Below, piece after piece: positions 26,326-36,256 of a stretch of DNA of 64,000 bases. Both the position numbers and the translations under genes were made by a program. Position 1 is the first letter of the stretch; every line of letters begins with the position of its first letter. The DNA comes from an uncultured Sphingobacteriaceae bacterium (lineage in GTDB: Bacteria > Bacteroidota > Bacteroidia > Sphingobacteriales > Sphingobacteriaceae), in assembly GCA_946480915.1 (NCBI GenBank), contig CAMLLO010000018.1, positions 28,937 through 92,936 of the forward strand, given 5' to 3'. The notes below the pieces were generated by a model. That model made no database searches. It was not told the origin of the DNA and saw only the letters and a program-made list of their open reading frames with translations.

Positions 26326-27053
26326 TGTCTGAAAAAACTTTCCCAGCTTTTAATTTCGCCGAAGGCGAAATGCTTTTAATAAATAAGCCTTACCGTTGGA
26401 CGAGCTTCGATGTTGTCGGAAAAATAAGAAATTCGTTTAAGCCGCTGAAACTTAAAGTCGGTCATGCCGGAACGCTGGATCCCTTGGCTACCGGCTTATT
26501 AATAATCTGCACCGGCAAACTCACCAAAAAAATAGACGAGTTTCAGGCTCAGGATAAAGAATATACAGGCACTATGACTTTAGGAGCCACCACCCCTTCT
26601 TACGATTTAGAAACGGAGGTTGATGCCACATTCAATATCAGCGAGCTTACAGAAGCGCAAATCCTGGGGAATTGTAAAAACTTTATTGGAGATCTGGAGC
26701 AATTCCCACCAGCGCATTCGGCGGTAAAAGTGGATGGAGACCGTTTATATTTAAAAGCAAGAAGAGGCGAAGCAGTCGAATTAAAATCCCGCAAGGTAAG
26801 TATTTCAGAATTTGAGATAACGCGCATTGAACTGCCCGAGGTTGATTTCAGAGTAGTTTGCAGCAAGGGAACATATATCAGATCACTGGTGTATGATTTT
26901 GGAAAGCTGTTAAACAACGGGGCCCATCTGTCAAAATTAAGAAGAACCCGCAGTGGCGATTTCCACGTTGAGAATGCTTATGAAGTGATGGAGTTTGTGA
27001 ACCATGTCAGAAGTTTAAAAGATGTTTCCACGTCATCAGATGAGGCTATTTAA
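26325..27053 (+). CDS. truB: tRNA pseudouridine(55) synthase TruB
   Basis: The 242-residue enzyme makes pseudouridine 55 in the T-loop of tRNAs. The catalytic aspartate is D52 in GHAGTLDPLATG, and other family segments follow (TYDLETE-like region, PPAHSAVKVDGDRLYLKAR, GTYIRSLVYDFG). It starts with GTG overlapping the uppP stop by one base, which fits the coupling pattern of this operon. The C-terminal PUA domain of some TruB proteins is short or absent, as in many Bacteroidota. Confidence 0.95.
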   Translation: MSEKTFPAFNFAEGEMLLINKPYRWTSFDVVGKIRNSFKPLKLKVGHAGTLDPLATGLLIICTGKLTKKIDEFQAQDKEYTGTMTLGATTPSYDLETEVDATFNISELTEAQILGNCKNFIGDLEQFPPAHSAVKVDGDRLYLKARRGEAVELKSRKVSISEFEITRIELPEVDFRVVCSKGTYIRSLVYDFGKLLNNGAHLSKLRRTRSGDFHVENAYEVMEFVNHVRSLKDVSTSSDEAI

Positions 27054-27111
27054 TGCAAATAGTCAAGCATGGCAATTCTAATCAACACAATTTCCATAAA
27101 TTAGCCGGATA

Positions 27112-28044
27112 ATGAAGATCTACAGACATCTGGATGAATTTGAAAAGGTTAGCAATGCAGTGGTTACCATCGGCACTTTCGACGGAGTTCATATTGGACA
27201 TCGAAAAATCATATCACGATTAACAGAAGTTGCAAAGCAAATTAATGGAGAAAGTGTGATTCTTACTTTCTTCCCGCATCCGCGGATGATTATTAATCCT
27301 GAAGATGTAAATCTCAAACTGATCACAACCATTAATGAGAAGGCAAAGCTCTTAGAAAACCTGGGCGTTGATCATTTAATCATCACTCCGTTTACACGTG
27401 ATTTTTCTAACCTCAGCGCAGAAACCTATATCAAAGAAATTTTGGTAGATAAAATCGGCACGAAGAAAATCATCATCGGCTACGACCATCATTTTGGTAA
27501 GGATCGGGAGGGTAATTTAAAGCAATTACAAAAATTCTCATCTGATTATCATTACGAAGTAGAAGAAATTCCGGAACAGGATATCCACGATATTGCCGTA
27601 AGCTCAACCCAAATACGACATGCTTTGTTAAAAGGAGATGTAGGAACCGCGAACGAATTTTTGGGATATCCATTTAGCTTGTTCGGCCGGGTTATAAAAG
27701 GCGATCAACTAGGAAGAACAATGGGCTTTCCAACAGCCAACCTTTTAATTGAAGAAAACTATAAACTTATTCCAAGAGACGGAATATATGCCGTAAAAGT
27801 CAGAATTGATTCTGACTCTCAAGTCTACAGTGGAATGGCATACATCGGAAATCGCCCCACGATAAACGGTATGTCAAAGAACATAGAAGTAAATATTTTT
27901 GACTTTTCACGAGATATCTATCGTCAGTATATTACAATTGAATATCATCATTTTATCAGGGATGATATGCGCTTCGATAATATGGATGACTTGAAAGCCC
28001 AAATTACAAAGGATAAACAATCCGCAATAAGTTTGTTATCTTAA
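27112..28044 (+). CDS. ribF: Bifunctional riboflavin kinase / FAD synthetase RibF
   Basis: A 310-residue cytoplasmic enzyme that makes FMN from riboflavin and then FAD. The N-terminal nucleotidyltransferase domain (about 1-180) shows VVTIGTFDGVHIGH with the GxFDGxHxGH motif, GYDHHFGKDREG and VSSTQIRHAL. The C-terminal flavokinase domain (about 183-310) shows GRTMGFPTANL, RDGIYAV and the NRPTING segment. The truB-ribF order is common in bacteria. It follows truB after 58 bases. Confidence 0.95.
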   Translation: MKIYRHLDEFEKVSNAVVTIGTFDGVHIGHRKIISRLTEVAKQINGESVILTFFPHPRMIINPEDVNLKLITTINEKAKLLENLGVDHLIITPFTRDFSNLSAETYIKEILVDKIGTKKIIIGYDHHFGKDREGNLKQLQKFSSDYHYEVEEIPEQDIHDIAVSSTQIRHALLKGDVGTANEFLGYPFSLFGRVIKGDQLGRTMGFPTANLLIEENYKLIPRDGIYAVKVRIDSDSQVYSGMAYIGNRPTINGMSKNIEVNIFDFSRDIYRQYITIEYHHFIRDDMRFDNMDDLKAQITKDKQSAISLLS

Positions 28045-28072
28045 CGGTTAGTGTTTAAGATAATCACGAATT

Positions 28073-29152
28073 TTGAAAAAACTTAATCTTGACAAACAGG
28101 AAGCAGACTTTCTAAACAATACTATTCATCACTGGCAAAGCAATGGGATTTTAAATCCCGACACCGCCGAACAGCTCAGAAGTTCATATGAGGTAAAAGA
28201 GTTTGACTGGCGGCGGCTGGCGCAATACTCTTTTTGGGTGGCTTTAGCCTGCGGACTTATAGCTTTCGCCTCTCTGGTTATTGATGACGATGTGCTTGAT
28301 CTTCTGAAAAAGATCTCGGATACACCAGATATTATAATCAGCGTAATTTCTGGGGGTTTAGCAGCCTGGTTATATTATCGGGGGCAGAAAAGCAAAGAAT
28401 TGTTTCCCGAAAAAATATTCAGCAATGAAGCGATTGTTTTTGTAGGGGTGTTATTTACCGCCAGTTCTATCGCATTTCTGGGCAAGGCCCTGGATAATGG
28501 AACGGGCCATTTTTCGATATTGTTTTTACTCTCGGTTTTTGTATATGGATATTTAGCGGTTAAATTTAAATCGCGGGTAATCTGGGCCTTTGCATTAATC
28601 TCTCTGGGAAGCTGGTTTGGTACAGAAACCGGCTATCAAACTGCGTGGAGTGATTATTTTTTACGAATGAACTACCCCTTACGCTTTGTGTTTTTCGGTG
28701 CATTTCTAACCTTGGCTGGGTTTAACCTTTACAGAATCAAAATTCTTGAACTATTTAGAACTGCAACCTATGTTATTGGATTATTATACCTTTTTGTGTC
28801 GCTATGGCTACTCTCTATTTTCGGAAACTTCGGAAACCTGGAAGACTGGTTTAACATCAGGCAAACAGAAATCTTCTATTATGGCATTCTTTCCGCTCTG
28901 ATTTCTGCGGGCTTCATTGTTTATGGACTGAAGAAAAAGGATGAAATTGCCAGAGAATTTGGAATTACGTTTCTACTCATAAACATTTACACGCGTTATT
29001 TTGAATATCTATGGGATAGAACCGATAAGGCGATCTTTTTTGGAGTTCTGGCTATCTCCTTCTGGCTTATCGGCCGAAAGGCGGAAAAGATCTGGAATCT
29101 TGAGATATTCTCGAAGAAAGACAAACCAACAGAGGTTCAAGCAGATAAATAA
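28073..29152 (+). CDS. DUF2157-type integral membrane protein
   Basis: A 359-residue protein with a soluble N-terminal domain of about 65 residues (LDKQEADFLNNTIHHWQSNG) characteristic of DUF2157. About nine to ten membrane helices follow, and a charged C-terminal tail. The only plausible start is a TTG at 28073-28075; no ATG or GTG lies nearby upstream, and the next in-frame ATG is far into the membrane region. It is 28 bases after ribF, so it is the last gene of that operon. The function is unknown. A bidirectional hairpin follows at once. Confidence 0.72.
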   Translation: MKKLNLDKQEADFLNNTIHHWQSNGILNPDTAEQLRSSYEVKEFDWRRLAQYSFWVALACGLIAFASLVIDDDVLDLLKKISDTPDIIISVISGGLAAWLYYRGQKSKELFPEKIFSNEAIVFVGVLFTASSIAFLGKALDNGTGHFSILFLLSVFVYGYLAVKFKSRVIWAFALISLGSWFGTETGYQTAWSDYFLRMNYPLRFVFFGAFLTLAGFNLYRIKILELFRTATYVIGLLYLFVSLWLLSIFGNFGNLEDWFNIRQTEIFYYGILSALISAGFIVYGLKKKDEIAREFGITFLLINIYTRYFEYLWDRTDKAIFFGVLAISFWLIGRKAEKIWNLEIFSKKDKPTEVQADK

Positions 29153-29181
29153 AAAGCCATTCGCTGTTTAAACGAATGGCT
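29151..29181 (-). terminator. Terminator between DUF2157 gene and yceI
   Basis: A perfect 9-base stem AGCCATTCG (29155-29163) / CGAATGGCT (29173-29181), loop 9. On the minus strand it is followed by TTTTTATTT (complement of 29146-29154), ideal for the converging yceI gene. It also abuts the DUF2157 stop on the plus strand, so it may serve both. Confidence 0.8.
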
Positions 29182-29206
29182 CAAAATTATTGATCCGGAT
29201 TTTGGG

Positions 29207-29740
29207 TTAAGCTTGCTTAATAAACTGAACGTTCATCGTTAATTTAATCTCATCTCCTACTACAATTGCACCGGCTTCGGTGATGGCGTTCCATTGTAAA
29301 CCAAATTCCTTACGGCTTATTTTTCCGATTACTTCAAATCCGGCTTTAAAGTTGCCGTAAAAATCCGTCGCGGTGCCGCCGTATTCGACTTTAAAAGTTA
29401 CCGGTCTGGTAATATCTTTAATCGTCAGATCTCCGGTAAGAGTATACTCATCTTCACTTACTTTCTTGAAAGAAGTTGATTTAAACTTCATTTTAGGGTA
29501 TTTTTCAACCTCAAAAAAATCAGCAGAACGCAAATGATCATCTCGCTGCTGCTGATTAGTATCGATACTTGCAACATCAATAGTAAAATCGATATCGGCG
29601 TCAATAAAATCTTCGTTCTCTGAAACTACTTTACCGTCAAAACCTTTAAAATTCCCGGTTACGGTGGAAATCACAAGATGTTTTGCTTTAAATTGGATCT
29701 CTGAATGCATTGGGTCTAAGACCCAGGTAGTTGCTGCCAT
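29207..29740 (-). CDS. YceI family lipid-binding protein
   Basis: I take the ATG at 29738-29740 (product of 177 residues, MAATTWVLDPMHSEIQFKAK). The alternative start 24 bases upstream adds MYIKQHNI with no clear function. The sequence is a typical YceI beta-barrel that binds isoprenoid lipids, with segments VTGNFKGFDGKV, HLRSADFFEVEKYPKMKFKS and FGLQWNAITE. No signal peptide is seen, so it should be cytoplasmic, unlike Escherichia coli YceI. It is monocistronic, with a terminator at 29151-29181. Confidence 0.9.
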   Translation of the reverse strand: MAATTWVLDPMHSEIQFKAKHLVISTVTGNFKGFDGKVVSENEDFIDADIDFTIDVASIDTNQQQRDDHLRSADFFEVEKYPKMKFKSTSFKKVSEDEYTLTGDLTIKDITRPVTFKVEYGGTATDFYGNFKAGFEVIGKISRKEFGLQWNAITEAGAIVVGDEIKLTMNVQFIKQA

Positions 29741-29905
29741 AATGTTGTGTTGTTTAATATACAATACAAAGAAAGAAAAATAGATGTTTAAACATGTAAT
29801 TGCTGTGTAATTTATAACATCCTGTAAAAGAAATAGTTTTTCTGAAACTTTAACGACTTAATTAAGAATAAATTAGAACCAGGAAAGAATTTTAAAAGCC
29901 TGAAA

Positions 29906-30325
29906 TTACAAGCTTTTAAGATTGAGAGAATAGGTAATTTCTACGCCGCCGGCAGCAAGCATATCATGTACAGAACAGTATTTTTTTACAGCAAGTTCTG
30001 CTGCTTTTTCGACCTTAGCAGCATCCAGATTTCCGCTGATATTGAAGGTCAGATGGATTTTAGTAAATACAGCAGGTACTTCATCCTTTCGCTCGCCTTC
30101 AACCTCGACAGAAACATCGGAAACTTGCTGGCGCTGTTTTTTAAGAATAGAAAGCAGATCAAAAGAACTGCAAGAACCTAGTGCCATTAACACAAGCTCC
30201 ATGGGTCTAACACCCAAACCTTGTCCCCCAATAGCTTCAGAACCATCTACATGCACCTTTACGTTTTCGGCACCCGAAGCTTCGAAATGGACAGCATCGT
30301 TAACTCGTTTTAATTCTACTTTCAT
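29906..30325 (-). CDS. OsmC/Ohr family protein
   Basis: A 139-residue protein of the OsmC superfamily, which reduces organic hydroperoxides with two cysteines. Both are present: C52 in LGSCSSFDLLS and C117 in KKYCSVHDML. The family shape is clear (FEASGAENVKVHVDG, GVRPMELVLMALG). Its ATG overlaps the stop of the sulfhydrylase gene (ATGA, 30322-30325), so the two are translated together. That link to sulfur metabolism is suggestive. Confidence 0.88.
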   Translation of the reverse strand: MKVELKRVNDAVHFEASGAENVKVHVDGSEAIGGQGLGVRPMELVLMALGSCSSFDLLSILKKQRQQVSDVSVEVEGERKDEVPAVFTKIHLTFNISGNLDAAKVEKAAELAVKKYCSVHDMLAAGGVEITYSLNLKSL

Positions 30326-31491
30326 TTTGAATTATCTAAGGCTTGTTTAATATCGTTAAGAATGTCTTCCGCATCTTCAAGTCCGACAGAAATGCGTATA
30401 CTTCCCGGTTGAATGCCTATTGCCTGACGCTCTTCTTCACTTAATTTAGAATGAGTAGTTGAAGCCGGATGGGTTGCAATAGACCGTGAATCGCCCAGAT
30501 TTGATGAAATTAAGATCATCTCTAAAGCATCCAGAAACTTCTTTGCCCGATCAAAACCACCTTTTATATTAAATGTAACAATTCCGCCACCCTGTTTCAT
30601 CTGACGTTTTGCCAACTCGTATTGAGGGTGCGACGGTAAATGAGGGTAACGAACCTGCTCAACTTCTGCATGTTGTTCTAACATTTCGGCCAGTTTCAAA
30701 GCAGAACTGCAATGACGATCCATGCGAATGGTAAGAGTTTCCAGGCTTTTTGAAAAAATCCAAGCATTAAATGCCGACATAGCAGGACCTGTATGACGGA
30801 TAAAGAACATCAACTCTTTCATTAAATCGGCTCGCCCAACTACTACACCACCCAAAACACGACCTTGTCCGTCAAAATATTTAGTAGCAGAATGACTTAC
30901 CAAATCAGCGCCATATTCGATAGGTTTTTGCAGATAAGGTGTCGCAAAACAGTTATCTACATTTATAATAATATTCGGGTGCTTCTTTTTTAATCCACCA
31001 AGCCATTCTAAATCTACCAACTCTAATCCAGGATTTGATGGCGTTTCAAGAAAAATCATTTTAGTTTCCGGACGAATGGCAGCTTCCCATTCTTCAGGCT
31101 TCGAAGCATCTACGTAGGTATATGTTATTCCCCACCGCGGAAATAGTTGATTCAGTAACTGATGAGTAGACCCAAATATGGAACGGCATGCAAGAATATG
31201 ATCCCCGCTTTTCAGTAAACCTGCCAGCGAGGCAAAAACACCAGCCATACCAGAGGAAAACGCGAGTCCGGCTTCAGCACCTTCAAGTTCGCACACTTTA
31301 TCTATAAACTCGGTAGTATTTGGATTAGAATAACGCGAATAAATATTGCCAGGAATTTCATCAGCAAACGTAGCCCTTCCCTGCTCTGCATCATCAAAGA
31401 TAAAGCTGGAGGTAAGATACAAAGGAACCGAATGCTCCCTGTTTTGGCTGCGCGCCGCCTGTTTACGTATAAGTTTTGATTGCTCTTTCAT
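30322..31491 (-). CDS. metZ: Trans-sulfuration PLP enzyme, probable O-succinylhomoserine sulfhydrylase
   Basis: A 389-residue enzyme of the Cys/Met metabolism PLP family. The PLP lysine is K204 in SHSATKYFDGQGR. Other marks are YSRYSNPNT (51-59), AFSSGMAGVFA (77-87), ETPSNPGLE (149-157) and the late motif SLGDSRSIATHPA-like stretch. The layout best fits sulfhydrylases that make homocysteine directly from an activated homoserine and sulfide, but cystathionine gamma-synthase or lyase activity is not excluded. It is coupled to OsmC, and a TauE/SafE exporter lies upstream. Confidence 0.85.
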   Translation of the reverse strand: MKEQSKLIRKQAARSQNREHSVPLYLTSSFIFDDAEQGRATFADEIPGNIYSRYSNPNTTEFIDKVCELEGAEAGLAFSSGMAGVFASLAGLLKSGDHILACRSIFGSTHQLLNQLFPRWGITYTYVDASKPEEWEAAIRPETKMIFLETPSNPGLELVDLEWLGGLKKKHPNIIINVDNCFATPYLQKPIEYGADLVSHSATKYFDGQGRVLGGVVVGRADLMKELMFFIRHTGPAMSAFNAWIFSKSLETLTIRMDRHCSSALKLAEMLEQHAEVEQVRYPHLPSHPQYELAKRQMKQGGGIVTFNIKGGFDRAKKFLDALEMILISSNLGDSRSIATHPASTTHSKLSEEERQAIGIQPGSIRISVGLEDAEDILNDIKQALDNSK

Positions 31492-31498
31492 CAGAAGG

Positions 31499-31506
31499 CA
31501 AACTTA
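31499..31506 (-). promoter_or_regulatory. -7 element (TAAGTTTG) of the metZ-osmC operon
   Basis: On the minus strand TAAGTTTG fits TAnnTTTG and ends 7 bases before the metZ ATG, giving a near-leaderless transcript. There is no -33 TTTG at 19 bases. Confidence 0.5.
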
Positions 31507-31573
31507 CGGAAGATTAGGGTAAAATTTGTGTCAAAAAGATTAGGTCTATCCTAATAAGAAAAAAAAATACAAC

Positions 31574-32509
31574 CTAAAATAAAAACTTCAGAATACTTCT
31601 TAAGCTTACCAAAACAACAATAATTCCAACAGCTACCATAATAGTTTTAGCGGAAATGCGGTTTGATACCCGTGCTGCGATGGGAGATGCAATTGCACTA
31701 CCAATTACCAGTCCTCCAATTGCCTCCCAATGAAGCCCTTTTAACATCGTGATAAATGTTAATGAACTCATAAAAGCCACAAAAAACCTGGAGGCTTTGA
31801 CCGAACCGAGAGAAAACCGGGCATGCCTTCCACCAGCAATCAAGGTTGATAATACAATCGATCCCCAGCCGCCTCCACCAACGGCGTCAATTAGTCCCCC
31901 GCTAAAGCCCAATACTGCTATGTTCTTTATTTTCTTTTTTATCTCCCCTTTTTTCCTTTTAAGATTAAAAGCCTTTGAAAGAATTACTGTTCCCAGGATT
32001 AAAGTATATACAGAAATAAATGGCTTAGTATAATTACTGTAATGTTCTAATGACGATAAAAGAAAGGCTCCTATCATGGCGCCGACAATACCCGGAATTA
32101 CCAGCATTTTGAACAGCTTCGTATTTACATTACCCATTTTGTAATGCATTAATCCGGCAATTCCGTTACTAAGTATCTCTGATAAATGTACAGCGGTACT
32201 GGCCGAAGCGGGGGGAATACCCATAGACAAACTGAATGTGGTCGAAGTTACGCCGTATGACATGCCGATCGCACCATCGATCATTGCAAAAATGAAGCCT
32301 GCAATCAGGAAATAATAAAAGTTAACTGGAATATCAGAAAAATATGTTTTGAAGGACGGAACGTATTGCCAAAGCACTATGATCGCGATCAATATAAGGA
32401 ACATAGAAGCAACCGTAAGTATTCGCTTCGTTTTACGAAGTTGTGGCTGCGATACAATCGGGTCTTCCTGAACTATTATTTCTGGCTCTTCTATAGTATT
32501 TATCTCCAT
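31574..32509 (-). CDS. TauE/SafE family sulfite/organosulfur exporter
   Basis: A 311-residue membrane protein with a cytoplasmic start of about 28 residues and about eight membrane helices in two inverted halves. The conserved TauE/SafE loops are AMIDGAIGMSYGVTSTT-like (about 75-91) and GLIDAVGGGGWGSI (about 206-219), followed by a GSVKASRFFVAF segment. The family moves sulfite, sulfonates or sulfoacetate out of the cell. It lies 82 bases upstream of metZ on the same strand. The pairing suggests sulfur balance, but the substrate is not shown by sequence. Confidence 0.85.
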   Translation of the reverse strand: MEINTIEEPEIIVQEDPIVSQPQLRKTKRILTVASMFLILIAIIVLWQYVPSFKTYFSDIPVNFYYFLIAGFIFAMIDGAIGMSYGVTSTTFSLSMGIPPASASTAVHLSEILSNGIAGLMHYKMGNVNTKLFKMLVIPGIVGAMIGAFLLSSLEHYSNYTKPFISVYTLILGTVILSKAFNLKRKKGEIKKKIKNIAVLGFSGGLIDAVGGGGWGSIVLSTLIAGGRHARFSLGSVKASRFFVAFMSSLTFITMLKGLHWEAIGGLVIGSAIASPIAARVSNRISAKTIMVAVGIIVVLVSLRSILKFLF

Positions 32510-32528
32510 CAGGGCTTAATTCTGCGCC

Positions 32529-32536
32529 CAAAAATA
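32529..32536 (-). promoter_or_regulatory. -7 element (TATTTTTG) of the TauE/SafE gene
   Basis: On the minus strand TATTTTTG fits TAnnTTTG and ends 19 bases before the ATG at 32507-32509. No -33 match is seen. Confidence 0.45.
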
Positions 32537-32568
32537 CAAAGTATATATGATAAGTAGGATATCCCGTT

Positions 32569-35373
32569 TTATTTTTTGAAATGAGTTTTCAAAAACTGTC
32601 CTGTATATGACTCTTTTCTCTCAATCAGATCTTCCGGAACGCCTTCGAACATCAGCTTACCCCCTCTATCGCCTCCCTCCGGACCGATATCGATTACCCA
32701 ATCAGCACATTTAATTACATCCATATTGTGTTCTATAACCAAAATTGTATTGCCCTGATCTAATAAGGCATTAAAAGATTTTAACAACTTTTTGATATCA
32801 TGAAAATGTAAGCCTGTGGTTGGTTCGTCGAATATGAAGAGTGTTTTATGACTATTATTGCCTTTAATTAGAAAAGATGCCAGTTTTATGCGCTGCGCTT
32901 CACCGCCTGAAAGAGTATTGGATGATTGACCAAGATGTACATATCCGAGACCAACATCGGCCAAAGGTTGCATCTTGGTGATAATCTTCGGCTCATTTTT
33001 AAAAAACTCGATCGCTTCCTCGATGGTTAAATCCAGCACTTCGGAAACTGTTTTATCCTGATAAGTGATATCCAACACATGCTGTTTAAAGCGTTTGCCA
33101 TCGCAGGCCTCACATTTGAGATAGATATCCGCCATAAACTGCATTTCAATCTTCACCTCTCCCTCTCCCTGGCAAACATCACAACGCCCTCCTTCAACAT
33201 TAAAAGAGAATGCTGCCGGCTTTAATCCGGCCGCTTTCGCGGATGGCTGTGTTGCATACAGATTACGAATCTCATCCCAAGCCTTAACATACGTTACAGG
33301 GTTCGAACGTGAAGATCGTCCGATAGGATTTTGATCAACCAGTTCGACCTGCTCGATTTTATTAAAATCACCTGTAAGTTCATTATATGAACCAGTTTGT
33401 TCCCCCGAATAATGGCCAATTGCTTTTTGAATTGCAGGCTGTAAAATCCGTTTTACCAATGAAGTTTTTCCAGAGCCAGAAACTCCGGTAACGCAAGTGA
33501 ATACGTTGAGTGGAAATTTAACATCAATGTTCTGAAGATTATTCTCGCGGGCACCTTTCACTTCTATAAAGTCATTCCATTTCCGTCTGCTAACCGGAAT
33601 ATCAATCTGTTCTTTCCCGCTTAGATATCTTCCCGTGAGGCTGTTTTCGTCCTTGATTATTTGTTCATAATTACCGGTAAACATCAGGTTTCCGCCATGA
33701 GTACCTGCCGCCGGACCAATATCAATAAGGTAATCAGCAGCATTCATAATCTCTTCTTCGTGCTCGACTACTAATACGGTATTTCCAACGTCTCTTAGAG
33801 ATTTTAACACTCCGATTAGCCTCTGCGTATCCCTGGGATGCAATCCGATGCTGGGTTCATCCAAAACATATACCGAGCCAACTAGAGAACTCCCTAAAGA
33901 AGTTGCCAGATTAATGCGTTGCGACTCACCTCCCGACAAGGTGTTTGACAGGCGGTTTAACGTAAGATAACTTAGGCCCACATCGTTCAAAAAACCTATT
34001 CTGTTACTTATCTCGGCAAGTAAACGCTTTGCGATTTTAGTTTCGTTTTCCTCGAGACTGAGATTTTGGAAAAACTCCTGTGCCTTATCCAATGGCATTA
34101 GAACGATATCAGTAATCGATTGACCGTTAATTTTTACGTAGGTAGCATCTTTTCGCAGTCTGCTGCCTTTACATTCAGGACAATTGGTTTTTCCGCGATA
34201 GCGCGAAAGCATTACTCGGTACTGAATTTTATAAGTCTGCTCTTCCAGGTGTTTAAAAAACTCATCTAATCCGCGGAAGTATTTATTTCCTGTCCATAAT
34301 AAGTGTTTTTGTTCTTCTGTCAGATGGCTAAACGAGCGATGAACGGGAAAATCGAATTTTAGGGCATTCTTTAACAGCACATCCAACCACTCACGCATTT
34401 TTTCTCCACGCCAGGGTGCTATGGCGCCATCATATACTGATTTGTTCTTATCAGGAATAACTAAATCTTCGTCTATGCCAATCACCTTTCCATAACCTTC
34501 ACATCGTTTGCAGGCTCCGTAGGGATTATTGAAACTAAAAAAATTGGGCGTAGGCTCTTCAAAGCGGATACCATCAAGTTCAAAGCGGTCGCAAAAGAAA
34601 TGGCGGTTTCCATTTTCTTCCACATAACAATCTCCCTTGCCTTCAAAAAAAGCAGTTTGAACTGAATCGCCAATGCGACTGATGGTCTCCTCCTCCTGGC
34701 TAACAGAAATGCGGTCAATTACAATCTTGAGTACATCCGAGTCAATCAGTTTAGTGTTTTTCAGAGAATCATCTTCCAACAGATCTTCAATTTTAGAAAG
34801 TTTATCGTCAAAATAAACCCTAAGAAAACCCTTTTGCAAAAGAACAGCCAACTCCTCTTTCACTGTTCTGTCACTATGCGGATGCAGGGGACAATAAATA
34901 GTTACGGAGGTTTCTTCAGGCAATGCCGATATAAAGTTTACAACAGTTGTTACTGAGTCTCTTTTCACCTCCTGACCAGAAACTGGTGAGTATGTTTTTC
35001 CGACCCTCGAAAAAAGAAGTTTTAAGTAATCGTAAATCTCAGTAGAAGTACCGACGGTGGATCTGGGATTACTGGTTATAACTTTTTGTTCGATAGCAAT
35101 AGCCGGTGCAATTCCTTTTATATAATCAACATCCGGTTTATTCATACGCCCCATAAACTGTCTTGCATACGAGGATAAACTCTCAACATATCTACGCTGG
35201 CCTTCTGCGTATAAAGTATCGAACGCCAGCGATGATTTCCCTGATCCCGACATACCTGTAATTACAACCAGCTTGTTTTTAGGTATGGCAACATCAATAT
35301 TTTTAAGATTATGGACTCTGGCACCTTTTATGATTATATATTTCTTAGGATCTTTTTCTGATTCTGTACTCAT
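32569..35373 (-). CDS. uvrA: Excinuclease ABC subunit A
   Basis: The 934-residue length is normal. UvrA is the damage-sensing ATPase of nucleotide excision repair. Two ABC modules are visible: Walker [10 protein letters not shown] near residues 39-47 with signature LSGGESQR near 480-490, and Walker [10 protein letters not shown] near 630-640 with signature LSGGEAQR near 825-835. Zinc clusters appear at [17 protein letters not shown] and [18 protein letters not shown]. The gene stands alone and is divergent from the sigma factor gene, with a 257-base gap that holds the sigma promoter. Confidence 0.97.
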   Translation of the reverse strand: MSTESEKDPKKYIIIKGARVHNLKNIDVAIPKNKLVVITGMSGSGKSSLAFDTLYAEGQRRYVESLSSYARQFMGRMNKPDVDYIKGIAPAIAIEQKVITSNPRSTVGTSTEIYDYLKLLFSRVGKTYSPVSGQEVKRDSVTTVVNFISALPEETSVTIYCPLHPHSDRTVKEELAVLLQKGFLRVYFDDKLSKIEDLLEDDSLKNTKLIDSDVLKIVIDRISVSQEEETISRIGDSVQTAFFEGKGDCYVEENGNRHFFCDRFELDGIRFEEPTPNFFSFNNPYGACKRCEGYGKVIGIDEDLVIPDKNKSVYDGAIAPWRGEKMREWLDVLLKNALKFDFPVHRSFSHLTEEQKHLLWTGNKYFRGLDEFFKHLEEQTYKIQYRVMLSRYRGKTNCPECKGSRLRKDATYVKINGQSITDIVLMPLDKAQEFFQNLSLEENETKIAKRLLAEISNRIGFLNDVGLSYLTLNRLSNTLSGGESQRINLATSLGSSLVGSVYVLDEPSIGLHPRDTQRLIGVLKSLRDVGNTVLVVEHEEEIMNAADYLIDIGPAAGTHGGNLMFTGNYEQIIKDENSLTGRYLSGKEQIDIPVSRRKWNDFIEVKGARENNLQNIDVKFPLNVFTCVTGVSGSGKTSLVKRILQPAIQKAIGHYSGEQTGSYNELTGDFNKIEQVELVDQNPIGRSSRSNPVTYVKAWDEIRNLYATQPSAKAAGLKPAAFSFNVEGGRCDVCQGEGEVKIEMQFMADIYLKCEACDGKRFKQHVLDITYQDKTVSEVLDLTIEEAIEFFKNEPKIITKMQPLADVGLGYVHLGQSSNTLSGGEAQRIKLASFLIKGNNSHKTLFIFDEPTTGLHFHDIKKLLKSFNALLDQGNTILVIEHNMDVIKCADWVIDIGPEGGDRGGKLMFEGVPEDLIERKESYTGQFLKTHFKK

Positions 35374-35479
35374 GAAACCTTGCTGAACTTTTTCTCGTAT
35401 ATAAAAACAATAAGATTTTACACGGATTGTTTATGCGTCAAAAATACTACCAATTAGTGTAAACTTTTTTAAATAAATG

Positions 35480-35510
35480 TTTGTCCATACAATATTTTTG
35501 CTTATATTTG
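35480..35510 (+). promoter_or_regulatory. Consensus promoter of the sigma factor gene
   Basis: TTTG (35480-35483), 19 bases, TATATTTG (35503-35510) is a perfect Bacteroidota promoter. The leader to the ATG at 35631 is about 115 bases, long compared with the near-leaderless genes nearby. Confidence 0.85.
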
Positions 35511-35630
35511 ATAATACACACTGTACACACTTATCACAATTTAAACTAAAAGGAGAAGCTTATAGATACAACTCTACTTAAATAACTTTATTACTTACAA
35601 TTGATTAAGGGGAATTTAAATAGGAGTCCT

Positions 35631-36218
35631 ATGAAGCTTCAGGAAAAGAACGACCACGAGTTAGTACATATGTATATAACGGGTCAAGAGACATGTTTGG
35701 AAGAGCTGATTCGCAGACACAAATCCAAAGTTTACACATCTATATATATGCTGGTTAAAGACCAGTATTTGGCAGAGGATATCTTTCAGGACACTTTTAT
35801 TAAAGTAGTTAATACTTTAAAGGCAGGTAAGTATAATGAAGAGGGTAAGTTTTTACCCTGGGTACTTCGAATTGCACACAATTTGGTAATTGACCATTTC
35901 CGAAAGGAAAAACGCACGCCGGTTATTACCAGCGGTGATGGTTTTGACATTTTTGATGTGCTTGGCTTTTATGATGAAAGCATCGAAGATAAGATGATCA
36001 GAGATCAGACCCATAAAGACTTAAAGACACTCATTCAGTTATTACCTGAAGAACAAAAAGAAGTTCTGATCATGCGTCATTACGGGGATTTAAGCTTCAA
36101 AGAGATCGCAGACATCACCCAGGTAAGCATTAATACTGCGCTTGGACGGATGCGTTACGCTTTGAATAATCTTCGAAAGATGATGCAAACAAAAGAAATG
36201 AGCCTGAAAATCAATTAG
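35631..36218 (+). CDS. RNA polymerase sigma-70 family factor (ECF-like)
   Basis: I choose the ATG at 35631, which has GGAG 5 bases upstream, giving 195 residues; a TTG 30 bases earlier is less likely. The protein has sigma region 2 (about 20-95, AEDIFQDTFIKVVNTLK with the -10 recognition helix, WVLRIAHNLVIDHFRKEKR) and region 4 (about 135-190, LPEEQKEVLIMRHYGDLSFKEIADITQVSINTALGRMRYAL). No anti-sigma factor gene is adjacent, unlike many ECF systems. The next gene is a small unknown protein. The promoter is of the housekeeping type, so it is probably made constitutively. Confidence 0.88.
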   Translation: MKLQEKNDHELVHMYITGQETCLEELIRRHKSKVYTSIYMLVKDQYLAEDIFQDTFIKVVNTLKAGKYNEEGKFLPWVLRIAHNLVIDHFRKEKRTPVITSGDGFDIFDVLGFYDESIEDKMIRDQTHKDLKTLIQLLPEEQKEVLIMRHYGDLSFKEIADITQVSINTALGRMRYALNNLRKMMQTKEMSLKIN

Positions 36219-36248
36219 TTCAGAAAAAATTAACTTGTGGTAAAATAT

Positions 36249-36256
36249 TAGATTTG
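36249..36256 (+). promoter_or_regulatory. -7 element (TAGATTTG) before the 64-residue protein gene
   Basis: TAGATTTG fits TAnnTTTG. Transcription should start at about 36260, inside the left arm of the hairpin at 36256-36307. Confidence 0.5.

Noticed and set aside
33295..33312. A GGGTTCGAAC word that looks like a tRNA T-loop
   Set aside because: It is inside the uvrA coding sequence, and no cloverleaf can be drawn around it.
35601..35630. A TTG start 30 bases upstream of the sigma factor ATG
   Set aside because: The ATG at 35631 has GGAG 5 bases upstream, and the extra 10 residues add nothing recognisable.
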